10,676 nt of DNA, taken from Flavobacteriales bacterium. Its GTDB lineage: Bacteria; Bacteroidota; Bacteroidia; Flavobacteriales_D; Sanyastnellaceae. Location: the NCBI GenBank assembly GCA_028823435.1, contig JAPKBK010000044.1:1-10676 (forward strand), given 5' to 3'. The notes under the pieces are model-generated. The model saw nothing but the letters and a program-made list of their open reading frames with translations. It was not told the origin of the DNA and made no database searches. This document shows positions 1 to 6,248 of the stretch, one piece after another. The translations under genes were made by a program, and so were the position numbers. Positions within the stretch are counted from its first letter, which is position 1. Every line of letters begins with the position of its first letter.

Positions 1-886
1 TATTCTCAAAGTGAGCTGATGTGATGATGTCCTTATTTCCTGTTGCGGTGACAACAATATCAGATTCAGCACACGCGTCCAGCATAGGTTTCACTTCATA
101 TCCTTCCATGGCAGCTTGAAGCGCACAAATAGGATCAATTTCGCTAACGATGACGCGGCAACCTGCATTTCTAAGTGATTCCGCTGAACCTTTACCCACA
201 TCACCAAATCCAGCAACGACGGCAATTTTTCCAGCCATCATCACGTCAGTCGCTCTCCGTATAGCGTCGACCAAAGACTCACGACAACCATATTTATTGT
301 CGAATTTAGACTTTGTGACTGAATCGTTAATATTGATCGCAGGCATCGTAAGTGAGCCATTTTTTACACGATCATACAAACGAAGTACGCCAGTCGTTGT
401 TTCCTCCGAAATTCCTTTAATGCCATCTGACATTTCAGGATATTGATCTAGAACCATATTCGTCAGATCACCTCCGTCATCTAGGATCAGGTTTAAAGGC
501 TTGCGATCTTCACCGAATCTTAAAGTAGCGTCAATACACCAATCGAACTCTTCTTCTGTCAACCCCTTCCAAGCAAACACCGGAACTCCAGTGACAGCAA
601 TGGCTGCAGCTGCATGATCCTGAGTAGAAAAGATGTTACATGAAGACCATTGAACTTCCGCACCTAATTCTGTAAGTGTTTCAATCAATACCGCGGTCTG
701 AATGGTCATGTGTAAACACCCAGCTATTCTTGCGCCTTTAAGTGGCTTAGAAGGGCCGTATTCTTTTCTAATAGCCATAAGACCTGGCATTTCAGCCTCA
801 GCCAAACGAATTTCTTTTCTACCCCATTCTGCTAAGCTTATATCTTTAACCTTGTATGGGAGCACTTGTGTTTCTGTTGAATTCAT
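1..886 (-). CDS. ahcY: S-adenosylhomocysteinase, partial (C-terminus beyond window edge)
   Basis: Hydrolyses S-adenosylhomocysteine to adenosine and homocysteine in the cytosol, relieving product inhibition of methyltransferases. I translated 295 codons from the ATG at 886-884; no stop is reached before position 1. The family is usually about 430-470 residues, so roughly the last third is missing because of the window edge, not a mutation. Family blocks visible in order: GCLHMT (H59), ILDDGGD (D137), SEETTTG (E162), TKSKFDNKYGCRESL (K192, D196, C201), then the NAD-binding AGFGDVG loop (G226, G228, G231) and ATGNKDI (282-287). By comparison with the mammalian enzyme, H59, D137, E162, K192, D196 and C201 match the known active-site residues, so the enzyme should be active. 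The start is chosen because the PYKVKDISLAEWG beginning is typical of the family. It is divergent from the PPTase gene, and a strong promoter sits immediately upstream. Confidence 0.97.
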   Translation of the reverse strand, partial: MNSTETQVLPYKVKDISLAEWGRKEIRLAEAEMPGLMAIRKEYGPSKPLKGARIAGCLHMTIQTAVLIETLTELGAEVQWSSCNIFSTQDHAAAAIAVTGVPVFAWKGLTEEEFDWCIDATLRFGEDRKPLNLILDDGGDLTNMVLDQYPEMSDGIKGISEETTTGVLRLYDRVKNGSLTMPAININDSVTKSKFDNKYGCRESLVDAIRRATDVMMAGKIAVVAGFGDVGKGSAESLRNAGCRVIVSEIDPICALQAAMEGYEVKPMLDACAESDIVVTATGNKDIITSAHFEN

Positions 887-890
887 GATA

Positions 891-922
891 CAAATTTACG
901 AAATAGAAGGCTACCTTCGCAA
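891..922 (-). promoter_or_regulatory. Bacteroidota-type promoter of ahcY
   Basis: Read on the minus strand, a TTG (922-920) is followed by 21 nt and then TAAATTTG (898-891), a perfect match to the Bacteroidota TAnnTTTG box with spacing close to the known TTTG/N19-21/TAnnTTTG pattern. Only four bases (TATC) separate the box from the ahcY ATG, so transcription is predicted to begin at or next to the start codon, leaving no room for a riboswitch or ribosome-binding site. The elements are seen directly; the start of transcription is inferred. Confidence 0.7.
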
Positions 923-932
923 CATGTCGACC

Positions 933-1544
933 ATGAAACATGATAAAACAATAGGCCTTGCTGTCAGACAAGTCATTATTGATGAAGTCATCAGTGAAGC
1001 GGTTGTTAAAATTGTGACAACTCACTATCCTAAACGAGATATACATCATTTGTCTGCTGGTAAAATAGCTGAGCTTTATGCAGTAGTGCAGTGTATTTCA
1101 GATCTTTTGCGTGAAGACAATTGGCATCTTCACCATGCGGAAACGGGGGCGCCTCTTCTTTTTGAAAATGCAAAAAAAAGTGTCCTTTCAATATCTATAA
1201 GTCACACGATAGACAAAATAGAAGAAGGTGGGATAGCCTATGCTGCGGTTATTCTATCTCGAGAAGTAGAAAAAATAGGTGTAGATATTGTATTGAAAGC
1301 GGATTTGAGAATAAAACGGATTGCGCATAGAGTGATGCGAGATGAGGAAATCCAGACTGGAAGGTTGGCTGAAGTGTGGGCTTGTAAAGAAGCCATGTAT
1401 AAAGCACTGGGACCACTCCTGGATTTTAAAAAAGATCTCAAAGTCGATTTTGACAACGAAAACGAGGACCTTGTTCAAGGTTCTGGTTACAATTGGAAGA
1501 TTTATCGGGAGGATAAAATCGTCGTTGCGCTGGGTCCTTTTTAA
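933..1544 (+). CDS. 4'-phosphopantetheinyl transferase superfamily protein
   Basis: Probably transfers phosphopantetheine from coenzyme A to a serine of an acyl or peptidyl carrier protein. With the ATG at 933 the protein is 203 residues, fitting the small single-chain PPTases of Bacteroidota. Superfamily signatures are SISHT (88-92), GVDIV (116-120, metal-binding D118) and WACKEAMYKAL (149-159, with W149, K152, E153 and K157). The N-terminal half is poorly conserved, as usual for this family. In the GVDIV motif the acidic residue found in Sfp (GIDIE) is valine, resembling AcpS and some eukaryotic enzymes. The start is uncertain: in-frame ATGs at 885, 924 and 933 give 219, 206 or 203 residues; 885 would overlap the ahcY start codon on the other strand, so the later ones are preferred. 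No carrier protein or synthase gene is nearby, so the partner is unknown. Confidence 0.8.
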   Translation: MKHDKTIGLAVRQVIIDEVISEAVVKIVTTHYPKRDIHHLSAGKIAELYAVVQCISDLLREDNWHLHHAETGAPLLFENAKKSVLSISISHTIDKIEEGGIAYAAVILSREVEKIGVDIVLKADLRIKRIAHRVMRDEEIQTGRLAEVWACKEAMYKALGPLLDFKKDLKVDFDNENEDLVQGSGYNWKIYREDKIVVALGPF

Positions 1545-1575
1545 AGAGTATCGTGGGGACTATAGGGACTAGAAG

Positions 1576-1607
1576 CAACAAGGGAACCCAAATGGATTCC
1601 CTTGTTG
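1576..1607. terminator. Long perfect hairpin between convergent genes
   Basis: CAACAAGGGAA (1576-1586) and TTCCCTTGTTG (1597-1607) form a perfect 11-bp stem around a 10-nt loop, 32 nt after the PPTase stop. It lies between the convergent PPTase and rpmH genes and could stop transcription arriving from either side. There is no clear T-run on either flank (plus-strand side reads AAATAATAAG), so the function as an intrinsic terminator is inferred from position and stem quality. Confidence 0.55.
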
Positions 1608-1638
1608 AAATAATAAGTCTGAACGGACACCGTTCAGA
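1608..1638 (-). terminator. rpmH terminator hairpin
   Basis: On the minus strand, ten bases after the rpmH stop, TCTGAACGG and CCGTTCAGA (arms 1638-1630 and 1626-1618) pair perfectly over 9 bp with a 3-nt loop, and the stem is followed by the T-rich CTTATTATTT (1617-1608). Stem, tight loop and T-rich tail together fit an intrinsic terminator for the abundant rpmH transcript. The adjacent hairpin at 1576-1607 stands directly behind it as a possible backup. Confidence 0.7.
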
Positions 1639-1647
1639 GAATGCGAT

Positions 1648-1818
1648 CTAACGCTCAATACCTTTGTGACGACGTTCTGTAGAAACACTGAGTTTCGCAC
1701 GGCCTTTGCGGCGACGTGCATTAAGCACATTTCTGCCATTTGAAGAAGCCATGCGCTTTCTAAAGCCATGCTTGTTACGGCGCTTACGAACTGAAGGTTG
1801 AAATGTTCTTTTTGGCAT
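1648..1818 (-). CDS. rpmH: 50S ribosomal protein L34
   Basis: A 56-residue, very basic protein of the large ribosomal subunit. It begins MPKRTFQPS and continues with the L34 signature RKRRNKHGFRKRM, then ASSNGRNVLNARRRKGR and a short basic tail; the family is usually 44-53 residues, so the C-terminal tail (roughly SVSTERRHKGIER) is slightly long. An in-frame ATG at 1851 would add 11 residues (MPSSLKGKIEI), but it lies within the promoter region and the MPKRTFQP start matches the family. The usual partners dnaA and rnpA are not adjacent here: on one side is the PPTase gene, on the other the ABC exporter. Monocistronic, with its own promoter and terminator. Confidence 0.96.
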   Translation of the reverse strand: MPKRTFQPSVRKRRNKHGFRKRMASSNGRNVLNARRRKGRAKLSVSTERRHKGIER

Positions 1819-1848
1819 GATTTCTATTTTTCCCTTTAAAGAGGAGGG

Positions 1849-1879
1849 CAAAGATAGTAAACTCTTTCTATTCTTACAA
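1849..1879 (-). promoter_or_regulatory. Bacteroidota-type promoter of rpmH
   Basis: On the minus strand a TTG (1879-1877) is followed by 20 nt and then TATCTTTG (1856-1849), a perfect TAnnTTTG box at the expected spacing. Predicted transcription start is about 4-7 nt beyond the box, giving a leader of roughly 25 nt before the ATG at 1818. The leader is A-rich next to the ATG and has no Shine-Dalgarno sequence close to the start. This is the best-formed promoter in the window, fitting a highly expressed ribosomal gene. Confidence 0.75.
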
Positions 1880-1894
1880 CCCTATTTTAAGTGC

Positions 1895-1902
1895 TAAATT
1901 CG
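1895..1902 (+). promoter_or_regulatory. Possible -7 box for the ABC exporter gene
   Basis: TAAATTCG differs from TAnnTTTG by one base and ends five nt before the ATG at 1908. No TTG is found at the matching upstream distance (only TTCT at 1871-1874, 20 nt before), so the call is weak. If real, it faces away from the rpmH promoter in the 89-nt divergent gap, and the transcript would have almost no leader. Confidence 0.3.
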
Positions 1903-1907
1903 CGCTA

Positions 1908-3755
1908 ATGAAGAGGGAAAATACAAAGGAGACGGAAGAGCCTAAAAAGAATCGGTTTAAAATAGCCGATTTACGTGGATTTAAACAAATGTGGCCATAC
2001 CTAAGGCCTCACAAATATGGCTTTGCTTTTGGGATAATATTAATTTCAATATCTAGTATTTTAACGCTTTTCGTCACACGATTGTGGGGACAATTAGGTG
2101 GCGTAGGCATCATGGGAGGCTCGGAAAGTGACGTTGAAACAGAGTTCGAAGGTGAGGTGTTTGGCGGTCTGGATCTTCAGAATCTAGAATCCATCGGATG
2201 GACGATTGCAATTGTACTTATCATCCAAGCATCACTGAGTTTCTTACGTGTTTACCATTTTGCGAATATGACTGAAAAAATGATGCTGACCATGCGTCGA
2301 GATACCTTCGAGGCCGTGATAAGCATGCCTATGGATTTTTATCATGACAGACGTGTGGGGGATGTTAACAGCCGTATTTCGGCAGACATAACATCCATAC
2401 AGGATACGTTCACGATCACTTTGGCGGAGCTGATACGTCAAACCATTATCCTGTTTGGAGGCGTTGCAGCGCTCTCCTATTTCTCTGTCGATTTAACCCT
2501 AATGATGCTCGCAACTTTGCCTGTTGTTATTCTAGTGGCAATCTTTTTTGGGAAATTCATCAAACGACTTTCAAAAGAAACACAGGATGAAATAGCATCT
2601 TCCAATGTCATTGTTCAAGAAGTTCTGACGGGAATCGTCAACGTCAAGGCCTTTGCAAATGAATGGTATGAGCGCAAACGTTACACGGGGAGCATCAAGA
2701 CTGTTCGACAGCTAGCAATGAAAGGAGCGATGGGACGTGGTGCTTTTGCAAGTTTCATCATCTTATTCATCTTTGGAGCGATTACGCTCGTTATATTTAA
2801 AGGCGCTGCTTTAATGCAATCTGGAGACTTAGCTTCAGAACATTTTTTCACTTTTCTTCTCATGACAGGGCTTGTTGCAGGAAGCGTCGGGGGGCTTGCG
2901 AGCCTTTTCGGCGTCGTCCAAAAAGGACTTGGCGCAATCGATTCTCTCATGGAGTTACTCAAAGAAAAACGTGAATTAGAAGGTCTCGAAGAAGAAGTCA
3001 CCACATACGATTTAAGGAAATCAATTAAATTTGAGAAGGTCAAATTCTTCTACAATTCAAGAAAAGACCTGACAATTCTGCAAGATTTATCACTAGAGAT
3101 AAAAGCAGGGGAACAAGTCGCACTTGTAGGCCCCAGTGGCGCGGGGAAGTCAACGGTGGCTTCTTTGTTGCTTCGATTTGAACAACCTGTCTCTGGCAGA
3201 ATCTCAATTGATGGAGAGGACGTCACAACTATGGAACTTCGGGGATTCCGAAAACGCATCGCATATGTGCCTCAAGAGGTTATCTTATTTGGGGACGATA
3301 TCAGGGGAAACATCGCTTATGGAAAACTCGACGCTTCAGACGAAGAGATTACGGAAGCCGCAAAAAGGGCGCATGCACTGGAATTTATCGAATCCTTTCC
3401 AGAAGGTTTTCAGACCTTGGTGGGGGAACGTGGCATACAACTTTCGGGGGGGCAACGCCAAAGAATCGCTATCGCACGTGCCATTCTTAGAGATCCCGAT
3501 ATCCTGATACTCGATGAAGCGACCAGCGCATTAGACAGCGTCTCGGAAAAAGAAGTTCAAGCAGCGCTAGAGGAACTCATGAAAGACCGGAGCACCTTAG
3601 TCATCGCCCACAGGCTAAGCACAATAAAAAACGCAGACCGTATCCTTGTTCTTATCGATGGTGAAATCGTTGAAAACGGCACCCATGTCGACCTCATGAA
3701 AACGGAAGGCGCTTACTTCAGACATGTGAAATCTCAAGACTTTGACCTTCAATAA
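1908..3755 (+). CDS. ABC exporter half-transporter (fused membrane and ATPase domains)
   Basis: A 615-residue type-I ABC exporter of the MsbA/multidrug type, expected to work as a dimer in the inner membrane and push a lipid, drug or peptide outward using ATP. A cytosolic N-terminus (1-35) precedes TM1 (about 38-57), then further membrane segments near 97-116, 178-215 and 280-335. The ATPase domain begins near 373: Walker A GPSGAGKST (408-416), Q-loop YVPQ (Q456), signature LSGGQRQR (512-519), Walker B ILILDE (532-537, catalytic E537) and H-loop histidine 568. All ATPase residues are intact. The membrane domain carries the block VGDVNSRISADITSIQDTF (150-168), which resembles a common Bacteroidota subfamily. 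Between TM1 and TM2 lies a Gly- and acid-rich loop (about 61-95), longer than in MsbA. No partner half-transporter is adjacent, so a homodimer is likely. Cargo cannot be inferred; gmd, 52 nt downstream, may or may not be co-transcribed. Confidence 0.93.
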   Translation: MKRENTKETEEPKKNRFKIADLRGFKQMWPYLRPHKYGFAFGIILISISSILTLFVTRLWGQLGGVGIMGGSESDVETEFEGEVFGGLDLQNLESIGWTIAIVLIIQASLSFLRVYHFANMTEKMMLTMRRDTFEAVISMPMDFYHDRRVGDVNSRISADITSIQDTFTITLAELIRQTIILFGGVAALSYFSVDLTLMMLATLPVVILVAIFFGKFIKRLSKETQDEIASSNVIVQEVLTGIVNVKAFANEWYERKRYTGSIKTVRQLAMKGAMGRGAFASFIILFIFGAITLVIFKGAALMQSGDLASEHFFTFLLMTGLVAGSVGGLASLFGVVQKGLGAIDSLMELLKEKRELEGLEEEVTTYDLRKSIKFEKVKFFYNSRKDLTILQDLSLEIKAGEQVALVGPSGAGKSTVASLLLRFEQPVSGRISIDGEDVTTMELRGFRKRIAYVPQEVILFGDDIRGNIAYGKLDASDEEITEAAKRAHALEFIESFPEGFQTLVGERGIQLSGGQRQRIAIARAILRDPDILILDEATSALDSVSEKEVQAALEELMKDRSTLVIAHRLSTIKNADRILVLIDGEIVENGTHVDLMKTEGAYFRHVKSQDFDLQ

Positions 3756-3807
3756 TCTATGTGTATTTCGTTTCTCATAAAACAGCTTATTAACTAACTT
3801 GCAGACT

Positions 3808-4875
3808 ATGGTAAAACGTGCACTTATTACGGGGATCACAGGTCAAGATGGCGCTTATCTTGCCGAATTACTTTTGGGGAAAGGATACGAAGTACACGGC
3901 ATAAAGCGTCGGGCTTCTTCTTTTAACACGAGCCGCATTGATCATCTGTATCAAGATCCACACGAAAAAGATGTGAAACTCAAACTCCATTATGGAGACA
4001 TGACTGACTCCTCTAATTTGATCAGAATAGTACAAGAGGTGCAGCCAGATGAAATTTATAATCTTGCAGCCCAAAGCCATGTCCAAGTGAGTTTTGAGAC
4101 ACCTGAATACACTGCAGATGTAGATTCTCTTGGCACGCTTCGTCTTCTCGAGGCAATTCGGATTTTGGGTCTTGAAAAAACGTGTCGTTTTTACCAAGCA
4201 AGCACTTCTGAATTGTTTGGCAAAGTTCAAGAAACGCCTCAACGAGAAACCACTCCTTTTTATCCACGTTCACCCTATGGTGTTGCCAAATTGTACGCCT
4301 ATTGGATTGTAAAAAACTACCGAGAAGCCTACGGAATACACGCAAGTAACGGGATACTTTTCAACCACGAAAGCCCAATACGAGGGGAAACTTTTGTGAC
4401 CCGTAAAATCACTCGCGCTGCGTCAAGAATTAAAATGGAACTTGAATCATGTCTTTACTTAGGCAACCTAAATGCGCGCCGAGATTGGGGACACGCCCGA
4501 GATTTCGTTGAAGGGATGTGGAGAATGTTACAACAAGATGTCTCTGATGACTACGTCCTCGCTACAGGTACTCAAATTTCGGTACGTGATTTCACCCAAC
4601 ACGCATTCGAGGAGACGGGTGTCACGCTGAAATGGCAAGGTGAAGGGGCGAACGAAGAAGGCGTGTGTTCGAAATCGGGTGCTGTTTTAGTAAAAATAGA
4701 CCCTCGGTATTACAGACCGGCAGAAGTTGACACGCTCGTTGGAGACGCGTCAAAAGCATTCTCAAAACTCGGTTGGAAAGCAACAACACCATGGAAGGAT
4801 ATGTGTGCCGAAATGGTCACAGCGGATTTGCGTGACGCACAACGCGAAAGCCTATTGGCAATCTCAGGACTTTAA
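3808..4875 (+). CDS. gmd: GDP-mannose 4,6-dehydratase
   Basis: Converts GDP-D-mannose to GDP-4-keto-6-deoxy-D-mannose in the cytosol, the first step toward GDP-L-fucose, GDP-D-rhamnose, colitose or perosamine for surface polysaccharides. A 355-residue extended short-chain dehydrogenase. It has the NADP-binding GITGQDG loop (G9, G12, G15), the KRRASSFNT block, YNLAAQSHVQVSFE, the active-site STSE (T133, E135) and Y157xxxK161 in PRSPYGVAKLYAYW, and the Gmd-specific NHESPIRGETFVTRKITRA. Close in sequence to E. coli Gmd (373 residues) but with a shorter loop before KIDPRYYRPAEVD and a shorter C-terminus. The ATG at 3808 is preferred to the TTG at 3799 because the family starts within a few residues of ALITG. 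A degenerate TAACTTGC lies just upstream but no convincing promoter. The second-step enzyme (fcl/GMER or rmd) is not in the window. Confidence 0.96.
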   Translation: MVKRALITGITGQDGAYLAELLLGKGYEVHGIKRRASSFNTSRIDHLYQDPHEKDVKLKLHYGDMTDSSNLIRIVQEVQPDEIYNLAAQSHVQVSFETPEYTADVDSLGTLRLLEAIRILGLEKTCRFYQASTSELFGKVQETPQRETTPFYPRSPYGVAKLYAYWIVKNYREAYGIHASNGILFNHESPIRGETFVTRKITRAASRIKMELESCLYLGNLNARRDWGHARDFVEGMWRMLQQDVSDDYVLATGTQISVRDFTQHAFEETGVTLKWQGEGANEEGVCSKSGAVLVKIDPRYYRPAEVDTLVGDASKAFSKLGWKATTPWKDMCAEMVTADLRDAQRESLLAISGL

Positions 4876-4904
4876 AAAAGCATTCCTGTGACGCAGTGGT
4901 TCAT

Positions 4905-6248
4905 TTATTCTGACAACAATGGCGCGCGAAGTGCACCCATAAGTCTGGATACTTCGATGTAAGCACCACGCCAAACAAACAATGCGTTCAACTCGTTGAC
5001 TCTGGCGCGCTGCAGGGCAATCTCTAAAGTCCGATAGTCAAGGGCATTTATGACACCATTTTTATATGATGTCTCAGCGATTTCAAGGGAGGTTAACGCG
5101 TTTTGGGTCGACTTCACACTCAAATTATACACGGAGACACCTAAGGTGTATTTGTCATAAGCATTGCGTGACAAAACGCCCGCTTGCTTCATCGCTTCTT
5201 CCTGATCAATGGCGGCAATGTCAGCTTGGATTTTCGCTGAGGAGATTGCACGACGTGTTGCTCCACCATTAAAGAGATTGAAGTTAAGTGTTAGAAATGC
5301 TGATGTGTTTACTGAACGAGCGGATCCCGAGAACTCGCCAAACGATCCCCGTGATGCTGCGTCAGAGAAGGAGGCATTAAATCCGACCACGGGATAAAGA
5401 AACGCTTGGGCCTGTTTGACCCCCTGATGGGCAATGTTTTCGGAAATAAGCGCATTTTGCACACGCGTATTGTCTTCAAGAACTGCAGCGCTTACATCTA
5501 CTGAGCTCGGCAATGAGGGAGGGGCACTCATTTCGTCTGTGAGGACCCACATGGTATCTTCGAAATCTCCCATTAATAGATTGAGATTCCTGAGAGAGGA
5601 TTTCACTGCGACATCTTGTTTAAGCCAGGAGGTACTGTCGGCAAGAATCGCATTCTCAAATTGCAGCCTATCAAAGGTGCCCGCAGCCCCATAAGATTCA
5701 CTCCACTTGATTTCGCGCAACCTGTCACGACTGAGTGACATCGATTCTGCGAGTACATGCAATAGCTCAGTTTGAAGCAAAACGTTGTGATAGGCTACAT
5801 CAACGGCCTCTACTGTTTGTTCAATGATCAAATAAGCTTGACCTGAAGATTGTGCCTCCAAGAGCTCAAGTCTTGTTTTTGAAGCATACATCCCTAAGCC
5901 GTCAAAAAGAGTCCAGTTGAGATTGAGGGAAGCGTTTATGCTTTCTGATTCGATAACTTCTTGAAGAAATGATGTGGGGTTTCTGGTTTGGTCTGAGATT
6001 GCTGAGGAACCCGCAATTGACGTCGCAAGAGAGGGGAGCGCTCCTGATGCACCCCAACTGTTATTGACGGAAGAAATCTCCGTACGTAAACGCGCTGTGC
6101 GAATGCCAAAGTTTGATTCAAGAGATCTGCTCATTGCCTGCTTCAGGCTCAAGGGAGCGGCAGAAGTCAATTGTGCTTGCGTGCTGAGGGGATTTGCAAA
6201 AAAAGATGCTGCAAATAAAAGCGTTGTGAGTTGGATTGCTTTTGTCAT
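4905..6248 (-). CDS. TolC-family outer-membrane efflux channel
   Basis: A 447-residue outer-membrane factor expected to form a trimeric barrel and periplasmic tunnel that serves as exit duct for the RND pump encoded just upstream. An N-terminal signal peptide (residues 1-25, hydrophobic TTLLFAASFFA core, likely cut after STQA) is followed by LSLKQAMSRSLESNFGIRTA, the typical first helix of the family. The two halves of the OEP repeat can be recognised: about 33-225 and 250-440, with NLNWTLFDG (first) and TLNFNLFNGG (second) as the paired beta-strand/turn segments and helices such as SLEIAETSYKNGVINALDYRTLE in the second. The ATG overlaps the stop of the permease gene by four bases (ATGA), indicating translational coupling as last gene of the operon. 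The stop lies 29 nt from the convergent gmd stop. The substrate is not predictable. Confidence 0.93.
   Translation of the reverse strand: MTKAIQLTTLLFAASFFANPLSTQAQLTSAAPLSLKQAMSRSLESNFGIRTARLRTEISSVNNSWGASGALPSLATSIAGSSAISDQTRNPTSFLQEVIESESINASLNLNWTLFDGLGMYASKTRLELLEAQSSGQAYLIIEQTVEAVDVAYHNVLLQTELLHVLAESMSLSRDRLREIKWSESYGAAGTFDRLQFENAILADSTSWLKQDVAVKSSLRNLNLLMGDFEDTMWVLTDEMSAPPSLPSSVDVSAAVLEDNTRVQNALISENIAHQGVKQAQAFLYPVVGFNASFSDAASRGSFGEFSGSARSVNTSAFLTLNFNLFNGGATRRAISSAKIQADIAAIDQEEAMKQAGVLSRNAYDKYTLGVSVYNLSVKSTQNALTSLEIAETSYKNGVINALDYRTLEIALQRARVNELNALFVWRGAYIEVSRLMGALRAPLLSE

Noticed and set aside
150..446. 98-codon plus-strand open frame
   Set aside because: It is antisense to the well-supported ahcY reading frame and resembles no family.
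702..884. Upstream extension of the PPTase frame to a start at 702
   Set aside because: This stretch is antisense to ahcY codons and its peptide shows no PPTase similarity; the internal ATGs at 924 or 933 fit the family length.
887..932. SAH riboswitch or other leader upstream of ahcY
   Set aside because: The promoter box ends four nt before the start codon, leaving no leader, and no structured element is visible.
3756..3807. Promoter for gmd (TTTC, 20 nt, TAACTTGC)
   Set aside because: Both elements deviate from the Bacteroidota pattern; co-transcription with the ABC gene is equally likely.
3868..4345. Long minus-strand open frames (124 and 107 codons)
   Set aside because: Both lie inside gmd on the opposite strand; gmd has continuous family similarity over this stretch, and the antisense peptides are unlike any known protein.
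4871..4904. Possible tolC terminator with a run of six T on the minus strand (4879-4874)
   Set aside because: The T-run is real but the preceding stem (CTG/CAG with a bulge) is too weak to call a hairpin.
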